NCBI GenBank assembly: GCA_030847615.1
Contig: JAUMIR010000002.1
Coordinates: forward strand, 238,843,809-238,907,808
Direction: 5' to 3'
DNA from: Gambelia wislizenii
Taxonomy: Eukaryota > Chordata > Lepidosauria > Squamata > Crotaphytidae
Length of the DNA: 64,000 bases
Shown here: positions 54,615 through 64,000 of the stretch, one piece after another
Layout: every line of letters starts with the position of its first letter
How positions within the stretch are numbered: position 1 is the stretch's first letter
The notes under the pieces: generated by a model
Told to the model about the DNA's origin: nothing
Databases searched by the model: none
What the model saw: only the letters and a program-made list of their open reading frames with translations
Translations under genes and position numbers: made by a program

Positions 54615-55030
54615 GTGAGACTTTTGTACAGTTTTCTCCTTATACTGAAATGTCCAAGAGTGTTGTGGAGGAATTGTGGAGCAGAGAAAAACATGTGGGT
54701 TCTTGTGCCCCCCCCCCAAAGTTTTCTGGGCAGAAAACAGGTTTCCTTCACAGAAAATAGATTCTTCTGCAGGAAACATATTTCTGAGCAACCCCCCCTT
54801 CCTTCCTTCCATCCTTCCTTCCTTCCTTCCTTCCTTCCTTCCTTTTTTTCCTTTTTTTTCCTTTTCTTTCTTTCTTTTTCTTTTTCTTTTTCTTTTTTTC
54901 TTTTTTTCTTTTTTTGCATAATAAGTGTTCCTTTGCAACACTTGAATACATGTTTGAATACAGGAATAATACTGTGGAGAAATATGTGTTTTCTCTCATA
55001 GCAGGGAAAAATCTGCAGAAAGTACTCATC
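54615..55030. repeat. Family F repeat split by a polypyrimidine tract
   Basis: TTTTCTGGGCAGAAAACAGG, CACAGAAAATAGATTCTTCT and GCAGGGAAAAATCTGCAGAA flank the tract at 54796-54916. Confidence 0.5.
54796..54916. repeat. (TTCC)n then (TTTTC)n polypyrimidine tract
   Basis: About 120 bp of nearly pure pyrimidine on plus: CCTTCCTTCC repeats to about 54845, then CTTTTTCTTTTT-type repeats. The frames over it are low-complexity. Confidence 0.97.
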
Positions 55031-55304
55031 CATGTATGTGAGAAAGAAAAAGTTGAAAATTTCCTTCCATAAATGTGTACACATTAAAACAACCATGCAT
55101 TTTGACTTTTCAAAAATATAATGTAAAATAGATGAATGCTAACTCATCCCTCCTCCACCCTATGCTTTCTAAATCATCATCACTAATATGGATTAAGATC
55201 TCTATTTTATCTATAGGGATGCACTAAATGATGAGAAGACAGGATGCATTTATTGGGGGGGGCATCTTTCAACAGTTACTAGTCATGTAAACTAGTGAGA
55301 GCTA
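55031..55304. other. Unassigned
   Basis: No gene seen. Confidence 0.35.
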
Positions 55305-55510
55305 GAGTAGTCTAGTGATTTGTGTTGGGCTGGGACTGAGGAGATTTGAGTTCAAATCCCCACTGAACTATGAAACTCTCTGGGTGACCTTGAGTCCAGT
55401 TACTGCTATTCATCTTGACCTACCTGTTCTGAGGATTAAGCATGGAGAAGAGCCATGTAAACCACCATGATTTTATTAGAAGAAAGGTGGGGAATAAATA
55501 AGTAAATATA
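55305..55510 (+). mobile_element. CORE/MIR-like tRNA-derived SINE
   Basis: Head GAGTAGTCTAGTGATTTGTG with a B box GAGTTCAAATCCCC, then CTCTGGGTGACCTTGAGTCC, CTACCTGTTCTGAGGATTAA and a tail GGTGGGGAATAAATAAG. Confidence 0.85.
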
Positions 55511-55815
55511 TTAATATTAACTAAATGGAACTTCCAGTTACAGGGGGGAGTATATTTCCAGGAACTAATGCTAGGGATAATCAGTTACTTCCATCACACT
55601 GTGCTTATGCGTAGCTAGAGGCATCTGGCTGGCTACTTTTGGAAGTGGGCTTCTGGAACTGATGGATCCTGATCTCATACAAGATCATTCTGACTTTTTG
55701 TGGTAAAACGTTTGCAGCACTGCTGTGGTGAATAAAAGTTAAGGTACATAAAGGAGTCTCTGTTACCCCCAGAAGCAGTGAGGGATGAAACTCTAGGCTT
55801 TGATTATTTTTCCTA
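55511..55815. other. Unassigned
   Basis: No gene seen. Confidence 0.35.
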
Positions 55816-57124
55816 AGAGTGGGCCCTTGGTATCCACAGGTGATTGGTTTGAGGCCCCCCTGTAGATACCAAAAAACATGCATGCTCATGTGCCTATTAA
55901 AAATTGTGTGGGGCAGCAGTGGAGGTGGTAGCAAGCTCCGGCTACATTCTTTGGGCTCCTCCCCTTATGGAGAGCACATCAACCACCTGCTTCTGTTTTT
56001 GAGATGGTGGGGTTCCTTTGCAAATCAGAACCATGTGGCTGGCATGCTCCCTAGAGGTGGGGGAGCCCAAAGAATGTGGTTGGAGATTGTTGCCGCTTCC
56101 ATTGCTGCCCTACACCATTTTAATAGGGATTCATAAGCCCTGTGTTGTATCTGCAGTCTCACAGCAAGCCTACAGTCAAGTTCTCAGGACTTTATCTAGC
56201 GAACCTGCAAAAATGGTTCTGTCCCACCACATTTTACAGCATACTTGCCCCGGCACAATAACCCTTTTCATCAATCTTACCTGTAATAATGAGAAAAAGC
56301 AGCCCCAGGATTACTGGAGCATGAACGCTAGGTCTGTTTATTCCCGCCTTCGTGATCTTGGTGATTTTCACGAGAAGATGCAAGTACAGTAAAAATTAAA
56401 CATGCAGCAAAATAAACACACAAAAAGTACTCACAAGCAAATAAACACACTTAAAAAGTTCAAAATAAACGGGGGAGGTTCATAAAAAGAGCATCCCCTA
56501 CCTGGCTTTTGCATTCTCACCCAGAAGTGTTCTGGTGCAACCTCCCATTGATGCTGTAATCACGACAGAAAAATGGTGTGTGGCTCCAAATGTTGGCAAT
56601 GCTGGGAACAAAACGCCATGGCAGATCTATTGATGGCTTGGCCTTTCAATAAAAAAGAATGCCTTTTTGACCAGACAAAAATGCAAAAGCATGATGTCGT
56701 CTGGTATGTGCACCCTTTCCAGTTAATTTGGCGTCTTTATGATGCCATCTTTGCTGTGGCTGATAAAGTCCTCAGTCTCTCTGCAAGGCTCGTGAAGCTT
56801 ACAGAGAGACTGCTGATGCTGCCCTATGCCATTTTTAATAGGGACTTATAAGTCTTGCATCACCTTTGCAGTCTCTCAGCAAGCCTTGCATTGCATTTGC
56901 AGTCTCTCTGCAAGCTTATAAGTCTCTATTAAAAATGGTGTAGAGCAGCATTGGAGGTGGCAGCAGCAAGCCCCTCCAGCCACCTGCTTCTGCCTTGTGA
57001 AGGAAACCCACCGGCTTGAAGACAGAAGTGGGTAGCTGGCTTGTGTGCTCCCCACCAAGGATTCATATGTATTGTGTACATTTGAATCTGTGGTGGGTTG
57101 AATCTGTGGATTGTGAGCCCACTG
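55816..57124. mobile_element. Long Tigger-like element, 1.3 kb, with family-C insertion
   Basis: The left end AGTGGGCCCTTGGTATCCAC pairs with the right end TGGATTGTGAGCCCACT; TA at 57125-57126. The interior holds inverted sub-repeats (GGGAGCCCAAAGAATGTGG with AACATTCTTTGG-type inverse, ATTTTTAATAGGGA with its inverse) and a family-C copy near 56260-56745. No transposase frame remains. Confidence 0.7.
56260..56745 (-). mobile_element. Non-autonomous DNA element, family C, copy 3
   Basis: Its reverse complement shows GACGACATCATGCTTTTGC, CATCAATAGATCTGCC and AAGCCAGGTAGGGGATGC, aligning in order with 1400-1760 and 20667-20990. It lies within the long Tigger-like element. Confidence 0.6.
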
Positions 57125-57145
57125 TAAAAATCTGAGTTATCCCAA

Positions 57146-57375
57146 GAGAGCCAGCGTGGTGCAATGGTCTGAGAATTGGATGAGGACTTGGAAAGACAAG
57201 GGATTCAAATCCCCACTTGGCCATGGAACCCCCTGGGTGACCTTGGACAAGTCACACTCTCTCAGCCTCAGAGAAAGGCAGTGGCACCCCCCCCCAAATA
57301 AATCTTGCCAAGAAAACTCTGTGATAGGTTCACCTTAGGATCAACGTAATTTGGCAATGACTTGGAGGCACCAAA
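57146..57375 (+). mobile_element. tRNA-derived (ACA-tailed type) SINE
   Basis: Head GAGAGCCAGCGTGGTGCAAT, B box GGGATTCAAATCCC, body CCATGGAACCCCCTGGGTGA and CTTGCCAAGAAAACTCTGTG, ending GACTTGGAGGCACC. Confidence 0.95.
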
Positions 57376-58340
57376 CATTCTTGAGTCTATGCTTAGTGGA
57401 AACCAGAGTGTACTAATGAATCTATGTTCCAATATAGTCTTGTGGAAATATGTACTCCCACACTCTCCCTGCTCCACTGACAGTGCCCCCAAATCCCACA
57501 CATTGCTATTAGAGCACCCGTTTGGAAATTGTATCCTAGGTGTTGGGTCCACACTGCTCCAGTAACCTTTGAATATGAGAACCACTGTAGGAACAAGAGT
57601 GATACAGACAAGAACCAAGAGTCTGTGGTACCATAAGGACCAATACAATTTTTGAAATACATATATTTTTAAATATATGCTTTGATGGACTAAAGCCCTT
57701 TTTATCTGACACATTAAGTATTATTTCAGTTGGCAAATTGTTCTGCACATACTTGAGTGGGTGGGTGGGGGTTGTAATCAGTGGGGTCAGATGGAATTGA
57801 AAGACAAAAATGGCAAACAAGGATTACTACCTTAACTGTGGCCATTAAGTAGCTGGGTGGTAACACAGTAGTTGGGTGGCACCACAGACATTCTTGCATT
57901 GAGGAGTTGGTTAAGGCATGCTGTGTGCTTGTAAGCCACAAGGGTTTGCACCATATCTTTCCATATGGCCCAAGACTCATTTCTCATGAAGCTCCTCTTC
58001 TCTCTGTCCCCCCTCCAGATCTGTTTGATCCTAGGCCAAGGTCAACAATGATAATTGTCAGGTGAACTGCCTAATGTTGCTCCAAGATATTGTTATGGGA
58101 TTAACAATCATAATCTCCTTTGGGATTCTTTCCAGCTCTGTGATTTTTGACTTCTTAACATTACTGTGAGGAGGAGAAGGCTGGGGTGATGCTCTTTTAA
58201 GACCTAACCAAAAAATAACTATTATTATTAATGTTCAGGTGATGTATCACAGTGGGAGTCAAGATGGACCAAGAAGTCACCAGGTGAAGGGTGGGAGATA
58301 ATTCTACCTGCTAGAAGCAGGTAAAGGAGTGATCCAGGTC
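57376..58340. other. Unassigned; possible CR1 stub at 58105-58150
   Basis: CTTTCCAGCTCTGTGATTTT may be a degraded CR1 3' end on plus. No gene. Confidence 0.4.
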
Positions 58341-58390
58341 TCTCTGTGTGTATGTGTGTGTGTGCGCACGTGCGTGCGTGCGTGTGTGAA
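58341..58390. repeat. (GT)n/(GC)-alternating microsatellite
   Basis: TGTGTGTGTGTGCGCACGTG followed by TGCG repeats; alternating purine-pyrimidine throughout, a potential Z-DNA former. Confidence 0.93.
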
Positions 58391-59784
58391 CAGGAAACCC
58401 AAGTGCATGCTTGTTGTTTGGTAGTTTGGGGACCTCTAAATCTTAAGAGGGGAGAAATATCTGCTAGGATGTTAATGCTGTGAACACCTCCACTTGTGCT
58501 CAGAGTGCATATATGTGTAAATAAAACATATTTCCAAAAAAGCCAAAGCATTTTTCTGCCTGAGGTATAGTGTGAGACCAAACCTTGGGAGGTCATTCCC
58601 ACACTGCTGCTATTTTTGGGGTGAGTAGGGGGAGTAGTATGCTGGTTTTCATGAAGCTGAAAGTGTGTGCGTGTGCTAACATTGACAGGTTTGTCCCTCC
58701 CTCATTCTGACCCAGTGGAATGTGTTGGCTTGACTGGGGCTTGAAGCTGCAGAAATGACACAACATCCACCTCTTCCCATGAAGAAAATGCTTGCCCCAA
58801 AGCATCAAAAGGAGCAAGGGGCATTTTTGCGCAGGAAACTGGCCAGGATGCAAAGCTGTGGAGTGTTGTTGGGGTATCTTGTGAAGTGTCTGAGCATTGG
58901 GAAAGGAGTGTAGTTTTGCAGAAGGAGTGTAGAGGGCACTGGTGCTTCAATTTTGTTTTCCTCCATAGAGCAATATTCTTTCTCCAGGAAGCCTGGGCGC
59001 TGAATCAGATGGCAAGTTTTGGAGCGCCAGGAGACAGGAGTGAGTGTTGTGCACATACAGGAAAAGGACAGAGTGTGATTGATTTCCCAGCACAGAGAAC
59101 AGTGTGTTGTTTTTTTGGGAGCTCCTTGAAGCTCTTGGGGGAGGGAAGCTTGGCCCCCAGCTGTTGGGTGAAAAATATCAGTATGATGGAAAAGCCAGCA
59201 TTTGGCTACAGCTGCAGGCTGTGAGTAACATGCACAGTGGGGCTGCCGGTGAAATTCATTATTCCTGCTGATATTTACTCTTTGCCTAAAACAGGAGTGG
59301 AGGATGCCTCACTGGCTTCATCCTGCCCCTGATCCCTATTTTGTGGTCCCCAAAGCCTCCTTAACAATCTTGCAAAGTCTCCAGAGACCCTGATATTTGG
59401 ACAAAAATTGGTTTGCTCTAATTCAGGAGAGAATGACATGATGTCTCATGCCCAGTGTGTTCACAGATGCTGGCTTTCCTAGGGGTGTGTGTGGTGGAAC
59501 TGGCCCTGCACCTTTGTGCATTTGCCCATGCCTGGCTGGTCCTACAGGGTCATGAAGCCAAACATGATGTTGAATCATCTTTCTTCTCAGCATGCTGCAA
59601 GGCTTTTGACAAAGATTGTTTATGATCAACATTGGCTGTAGTTAGCTCTACTCTTGTCCTAGCTTCAGGATAGCTTGAGAGACTCCTTTTGCACGAAACA
59701 CTACCTCTTTTTCTGCCAAATTTACACAATTCCTTGCAGTGGCACCAGTTCCTTTGATGGCAATAAGTTTGTGAATCCTCTCTG
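58391..59784. other. Unassigned, no gene seen
   Basis: Overlapping frames on both strands near 58593-59224, none with family resemblance. Confidence 0.4.
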
Positions 59785-59950
59785 TGTTTTAGTCCAAACC
59801 TTAAAAGAGCTAGCTAAAGTGCTGAACTAATTGGGGAGAAAGGGTTTGATGCCTTGGATAGCTACAGTACTTTAAAGTTCAGACTAAAACATGGAGCAGA
59901 GTAACTGTCACACCGACACTGGTGTCACCAGCCACCACTGCTTCCTTGCT
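59785..59950. mobile_element. Palindromic MITE related to 15660-15880
   Basis: GTCCAAACCTTAAAAGAGCT and the inverse-like TACTTTAAAGTTCAGACTAA are the arms; CCTTGGATAGCTACAGTAC inside. Confidence 0.6.
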
Positions 59951-60435
59951 GTAAATGAAGGGGTATGGAGAATATTGTTTCTAATTGGAATACTCCAGCC
60001 AGGCTAGTTAACTAATTCTCCTGTACCATAGAGAACAACTACAATTCCTGTTGAATTTCATCAGCAACTATGTGGCAGTGGTGGGAATGGAGGCAGTGGC
60101 TGTTTTTCACTAGTGGCAGCAGTGGTGTTGTCCCAGTGGATGGGATGGAAGGGGGTTCCAGTACAGCCCCACTAGCACTCCTACATCTACTATAAGAGAA
60201 GGCTGAGGCCCAAACATGGTGCTGCTCATGTGTGCTGTAGTGTGCCTGAAATGGGAGAAAATCAGAAGGAAATGGGATTGTTTTGAAGGAAGCAGGGTGA
60301 TTTTTAAGTAGGGAGGGGACACCAGGTATAGGTAATAAAAATCACTTATGTCAGCTGGAAAAAGAATGGGATGGTGCCTAGAGTCACCATGAGTCCTTCA
60401 CAGAGGACAGTCTTCTTCTTGAATGTGTGCTACAT
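59951..60435. other. Unassigned
   Basis: No gene seen. Confidence 0.35.
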
Positions 60436-60439
60436 TTGA

Positions 60440-60770
60440 AGAGCCATCCAGTCCAGCTTAGGCTAAACATATAGCGATCGAAGAAGAGAAAGCAGGGAGG
60501 GACTGTGAAGTTTCCCATCTATCCTCAGCACCTGAAAAAGCAGACTGATTACACATGATTAAAACTTCCTTATTGTTCTGCATGTACCTTGCAAAGTTAA
60601 TTTCTAAGAAGAAAAACCCGTTAGCAAAAAGACATGGTTTTACTCTGGTCCCCCACAGGACCAGAATGAGAGAATGCCGGAAGAACGCCAACTTCATGCA
60701 GTAAGCACAGGAGATGGAATGTTCCTGCTGCTTTGCCGCTTTTATTCAGAGTGCGGTAAGCACCCCCTTG
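60440..60770. repeat. Repeat with partners at 17440-17600 and 12936-13070
   Basis: Left part AGCAGGGAGGGACTGTGAAG; right part GAATGAGAGAATGCCGG and TTCCTGCTGCTTTGCCGCT, the latter inverted with respect to 12936-13070. Probably one non-autonomous element; ends not located. Confidence 0.5.
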
Positions 60771-61388
60771 GTAACTGAGCAGTGGTGGGATGATGCACTG
60801 AGTCCCACAGTATCATAATGTGGCTGCTCAGTTGTGGAGGGCTTCAGGAAGCCATCAGATTCTTACATCTTAGAAGCAACTTTCTAAGCCAGATCACTCT
60901 AAGCAGACCTTTTGTGGAGAGTGGGTCTGAGTAGGTGGGTTATCAATGAAGAACAACCAGCACATGGATACTGTATAGGCAGCCATTTTTAAAACAAAGT
61001 TATTGGTTGTATTACATCTTATTGAGCAACTAAAAATAATGCATGGATGCTTTTGCTTTTATTTCTGCAAGTGATAGTAGCTAGTGCCCCATAAGCACTC
61101 TCAGAAAATAATAATAATAATAATAATAATAATATCTACAAAATTAATAATAATTTACACACTTAGTATAGGTACTTCACATACCTTATTCTTAAGAGAA
61201 CTACTGTTATTGTCATCCTCTTTTAGAACTAATGTAGAAAGACAGTGGTTCACCTAAGGCCATTATGTCAGTTAATGGCAAAACGAGATTCAAACATCAT
61301 GTCAGTTAATGGCAAAGCAGGACCTCCTGATTCATAGCTCTGACTTGACACCTTGGTAGATTCCAGTTTACTTCGGGATCTTATAAAC
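60771..61388. other. Unassigned; (AAT)n at 61109-61131 and a short duplication
   Basis: CATGTCAGTTAATGGCAAA occurs twice near 61264 and 61299 with a 35-bp offset. Confidence 0.5.
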
Positions 61389-61485
61389 TGGGGCGAGGAA
61401 CTTTTTGGTCCTCCAGATGTTTTGGCCTCCAGCTCCCATCAGCCAATAAGAGTGTGGCCAGTGCTTAAGGTCCAATCCATCTGGT
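61389..61485. mobile_element. Hairpin MITE family D, truncated
   Basis: GGGGCGAGGAACTTTTTGGT, CCTCCAGATGTTTTGGCCTC and CAGCTCCCATCAGCCAA match the left arm of the family. Confidence 0.65.
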
Positions 61486-62615
61486 GCATGTGCATACACA
61501 TAGGAGATCTCCAGGACTTCACAAGGGCCAAATATTTTTCATCTCCGGCAGAAATGCCCCTGTATCAAATCTGCTCTGCTCGAGGACAGTCTGGATGGTG
61601 TCCAAAGCCAGAACATGCACGCACAGATGATATCCATGTCAGCAGTGTTTTGCCACCCCACCCTCCACTGCTGAAGAAACAAGCTGCTCCTTAAATGGAA
61701 AAGTAAAGTATATTTTCAGCATTAAGAGCTGCTGGCAAAAAAGTGCAACACTACCCTGGTTGCCTATGCAACAGACTAGCAGGGCTGCCTCTTTGAGGAC
61801 AAAGCAGCATCTCCCGTCACCCCTCATCTCCTCCCTTCTTTTCTGCCTTACTCAAAGAAATTCCAAGGGAGGAGAGGAGATGGGCTTGATTTGAAGCAGG
61901 TTATGAGTGCCTTCTGGCCAGCTCATGTTCCTTGCAGCCGATCCCGTCTTCCCTTTTTCTGGTGCCCCTCCCCCTAATTTTCTGCACTTGGGACAGAGCA
62001 CCCCCATCCCATCCTTAGGATGCCACTGTTTGAAGGACAATATCTCATAATATTGGTAATACCTCTTGTAACACCTTTGAGACTGGGGAAAAGAAGCTTG
62101 TAGTGTAAATTTTTGTAGACACACTCTGGTGAAGTAGACTGTGCCTGTGAAAGTTTATGCTACAAACTTTTGTCTCCTAGTTAGTCTCAAACATGCTACA
62201 GGATTCCTTTGTATGCTGATGCAGACTAACACAGCTATGTCTTTGAACACTGGTGATGTTGCCATACTGAAACGAATGACATTATGCGTTGCTGCATGAC
62301 TTTTAACAGGTTACTTCCAAACTCTGCCTTTCTTCCAATACATTCTCATACAAGAAAATAGAAACTTATTAACCCTGGCTATATAGGACAAAAAGAACAT
62401 AGCTGCCTCTGTCTTTCTTTCACTTGCATCACACTAAAGGATCAGCGATTGTGAGGCATCTATGTACACAGACTGCACATAACAGGCAGCAGGAAACTTT
62501 CTATGGGAGTATTCAAGGCTGGGGTGGGAAATTGCTGAGGGGGCAGGCCTTTGAGGGTTGATTGCTCAGAGGGAAAGAGCCTTGCATAATGTACTGCATT
62601 GTTTCTATATTTTTT
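61486..62615. other. Unassigned
   Basis: No gene seen. 62095-62260 may be an old repeat; not assigned. Confidence 0.4.
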
Positions 62616-62619
62616 ATTT

Positions 62620-62825
62620 TTATTTTTAACGGTCATGCTTTTAACTGCTTTTACTTTTATTGATAATTTAATTAGCATTATAATATTATATTTGTATGAT
62701 TTGAATTTTTAGCTGTATCTGTTTTAACTTTTGCAAGTCGCCATGAATCCCAGCTGGGGTGGGGGTGGGGAAAATGGGATACAAATAAACAGAATAATAT
62801 TGATAATGATGATGATGATACTTAA
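62620..62825 (+). mobile_element. LINE/SINE 3' end (L2-like) with (GAT)n tail
   Basis: AGCTGTATCTGTTTTAACTT, GGGATACAAATAAACAGAAT and (GAT)n at 62800-62820; matches 8530-8690. Confidence 0.6.
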
Positions 62826-63089
62826 AGTTAACATTCATTGATATTATATCAACTACTGTATTGATATTGAACTAAAAGGAAATAAACTTGACTATAATAT
62901 TGTCTCAGGTAGTAACTATCTCACAGAGTACTATGCACTGATTTCCTTTTCCCACTAACTATAATGCATTTGGCATCTTGCCACTGAATTTAAATAGCAA
63001 ACTACAATGACAGTTTAAAAAAAAAAATCAGAGGGAGCCCTGAAGTGTCTGTTTGTGCTTTGGCCACCTCTTTGCTCTAGGCTTCATCC
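62826..63089. other. Unassigned
   Basis: No gene seen. Confidence 0.35.
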
Positions 63090-63310
63090 AGTGCAGTGAA
63101 ATAACTAGCAAATGGACTGGAACCAGGAAGTCCCAGGTTCCAATCTCTGCTCAGCCAAGCTCACTGGATGAAGTAGGAACCATCACCACCTCTTAGTCAA
63201 ACCTACTTCACAGGGTTGTTGTGATGATCAAATGAAAGAGGAGACCTATATATGTTCCCCCTAAGCCCCTTGGTGGAAAGCTGGGTGGAAACATTACAAG
63301 TAAATAAGGA
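63090..63310 (+). mobile_element. CORE/MIR-like SINE
   Basis: B box CAGGTTCCAATC, then CTACTTCACAGGGTTGTTGT and GATGATCAAATGAAAG, close to the conserved MIR core, and a tail GGTGGAAACATTACAAGTAA. Confidence 0.88.
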
Positions 63311-63390
63311 TGGCTGCATACCTTTTCTCTCAGATTTCAGTTCTGACACTGGCACAAGGATAAATAAATAAAAACTGGTCTCATAATGCA

Positions 63391-63510
63391 AGAGTGGGAA
63401 AGTGTGGTCCTCCAGGTGTTGTTGAACTGCGGTTCCGCTCACCATTGGCTCTGCTGGCTGATAAGAACTGCAGTTCAATAATCTCTGGATGTCTACATGT
63501 TCCCAACCCC
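63391..63510. mobile_element. Hairpin MITE family D
   Basis: AGTGGGAAAGTGTGGTCCTC, CAGGTGTTGTTGAACTGCGG and the inverse-like AACTGCAGTTCAATAATCTC, ending CATGTTCCCAACCCC. Confidence 0.8.
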
Positions 63511-63639
63511 AAGCATGATGGGTAATGATGGACTTGCTGGTTTTTCTCTTTTTCACAATCACGATGAACTTCTCTAGGAAGGACACACCCAGGTCTGCAA
63601 GTGTCTATCCAACATTAAAACTGTTGGGTGGGCAACCAT

Positions 63640-63960
63640 AAAGCCTCTATTATAATTCCAGTGTCTCCAATTAATAGGGAGCAATGGTGCCAGCCTGTCT
63701 ACCCATCTCAGCCCCTTCCTGGCCTTTGAATGCTGAGTCACACTGTCAAATGAAGTGATAAACCTCTAGGCCAAGTGAGACCAGCTCTGAAATGGACAAA
63801 CATCAGCCAGTGGCTTGGACTCATTAATGGCTTAACCAAGTCTCCTTCTGTGTATTGAGAAATTAGTCTGGGACTAACACCAAAAGCATTTGGGTTTCCT
63901 TCTCACCCTAACCTAAATCCCAATTAGGGCAGCCCCCGCCCTTCTTGCTTCTCTAAAGCC
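63640..63960. promoter_or_regulatory. Candidate regulatory stretch with a MARE-like site
   Basis: Repeat-free to the window edge. TGCTGAGTCA at 63731-63740 is a MAF/AP-1-type half palindrome; CTCATTAATGGC and AGTGATAAAC words lie nearby. Function is inference. Confidence 0.3.
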
Positions 63961-64000
63961 TACTCTTTAAAAAAGACTTTTAAAGAAGATCTTATTGTTC

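Noticed and set aside
54458..55096. 212-codon Lys/Glu-rich frame on minus
   Set aside because: Translation of the polypyrimidine tract; low complexity.
726..57375. tRNA genes at SINE heads
   Set aside because: A and B boxes are present, but no cloverleaf with matched acceptor stem was found and the heads are attached to SINE bodies.

Overview
The window reads as vertebrate nuclear DNA, most likely from a squamate reptile and probably a lizard. The evidence is its interspersed repeats: CR1 LINE 3' ends carrying the tandem GATTCTAT-type terminus, tRNA-derived SINEs with (ACA)n tails, a 5S rRNA-derived SINE with the same 3' tail, CORE/MIR-like SINEs, L2-like LINEs, and many short palindromic DNA transposons. 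Genus cannot be read from the sequence alone.

No host protein-coding gene, exon, or functional RNA gene is supported anywhere in the 64 kb. The open frames are short, occur on both strands of the same DNA, or belong to decayed transposons. The only recognisable protein remnants are reverse-transcriptase pieces of CR1, of L2-like LINEs and of a third LINE with a post-RT RWAGHV block and a C2H2-like finger, plus a frameshifted mariner transposase. The window is therefore intergenic or deep-intronic.

Layout. 1-3.3 kb: CR1 RT fragment, a SINE inside a palindromic element, a family-C element, then a 1,153-bp TA-flanked palindromic element holding five 149-bp palindromic units. 3.3-7 kb: mostly unassigned, with a MEF2-site-bearing candidate regulatory stretch near 6.3-6.6 kb. 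7-13.5 kb: dense repeats, including a hAT MITE with a perfect 8-bp target duplication, two near-perfect 0.35-kb palindromes, and a mariner inserted in an older DNA element. 13.5-22 kb: hairpin elements and a three-level nest (CR1 / inverted CR1 / SINE). 22-30 kb: Tigger-like MITEs, one split by an 864-bp hAT-type element, and a homeobox/octamer-rich candidate element near 26.9 kb. 30-40 kb: SINEs including the 5S-derived one, and three LINE fragments. 40-50 kb: DNA elements, a long CR1 fragment, and a solitary LTR. 50-64 kb: Tigger-like elements, a direct/inverted/direct repeat triplet, a polypyrimidine tract, SINEs, and a third candidate regulatory stretch at the right edge.

There is no operon or pathway here. 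The interest lies in insertion order (several clean nests with target duplications), in element families whose termini resemble each other, and in a few repeat-free stretches dense in transcription-factor-like motifs. I did not find a convincing new multi-gene system.
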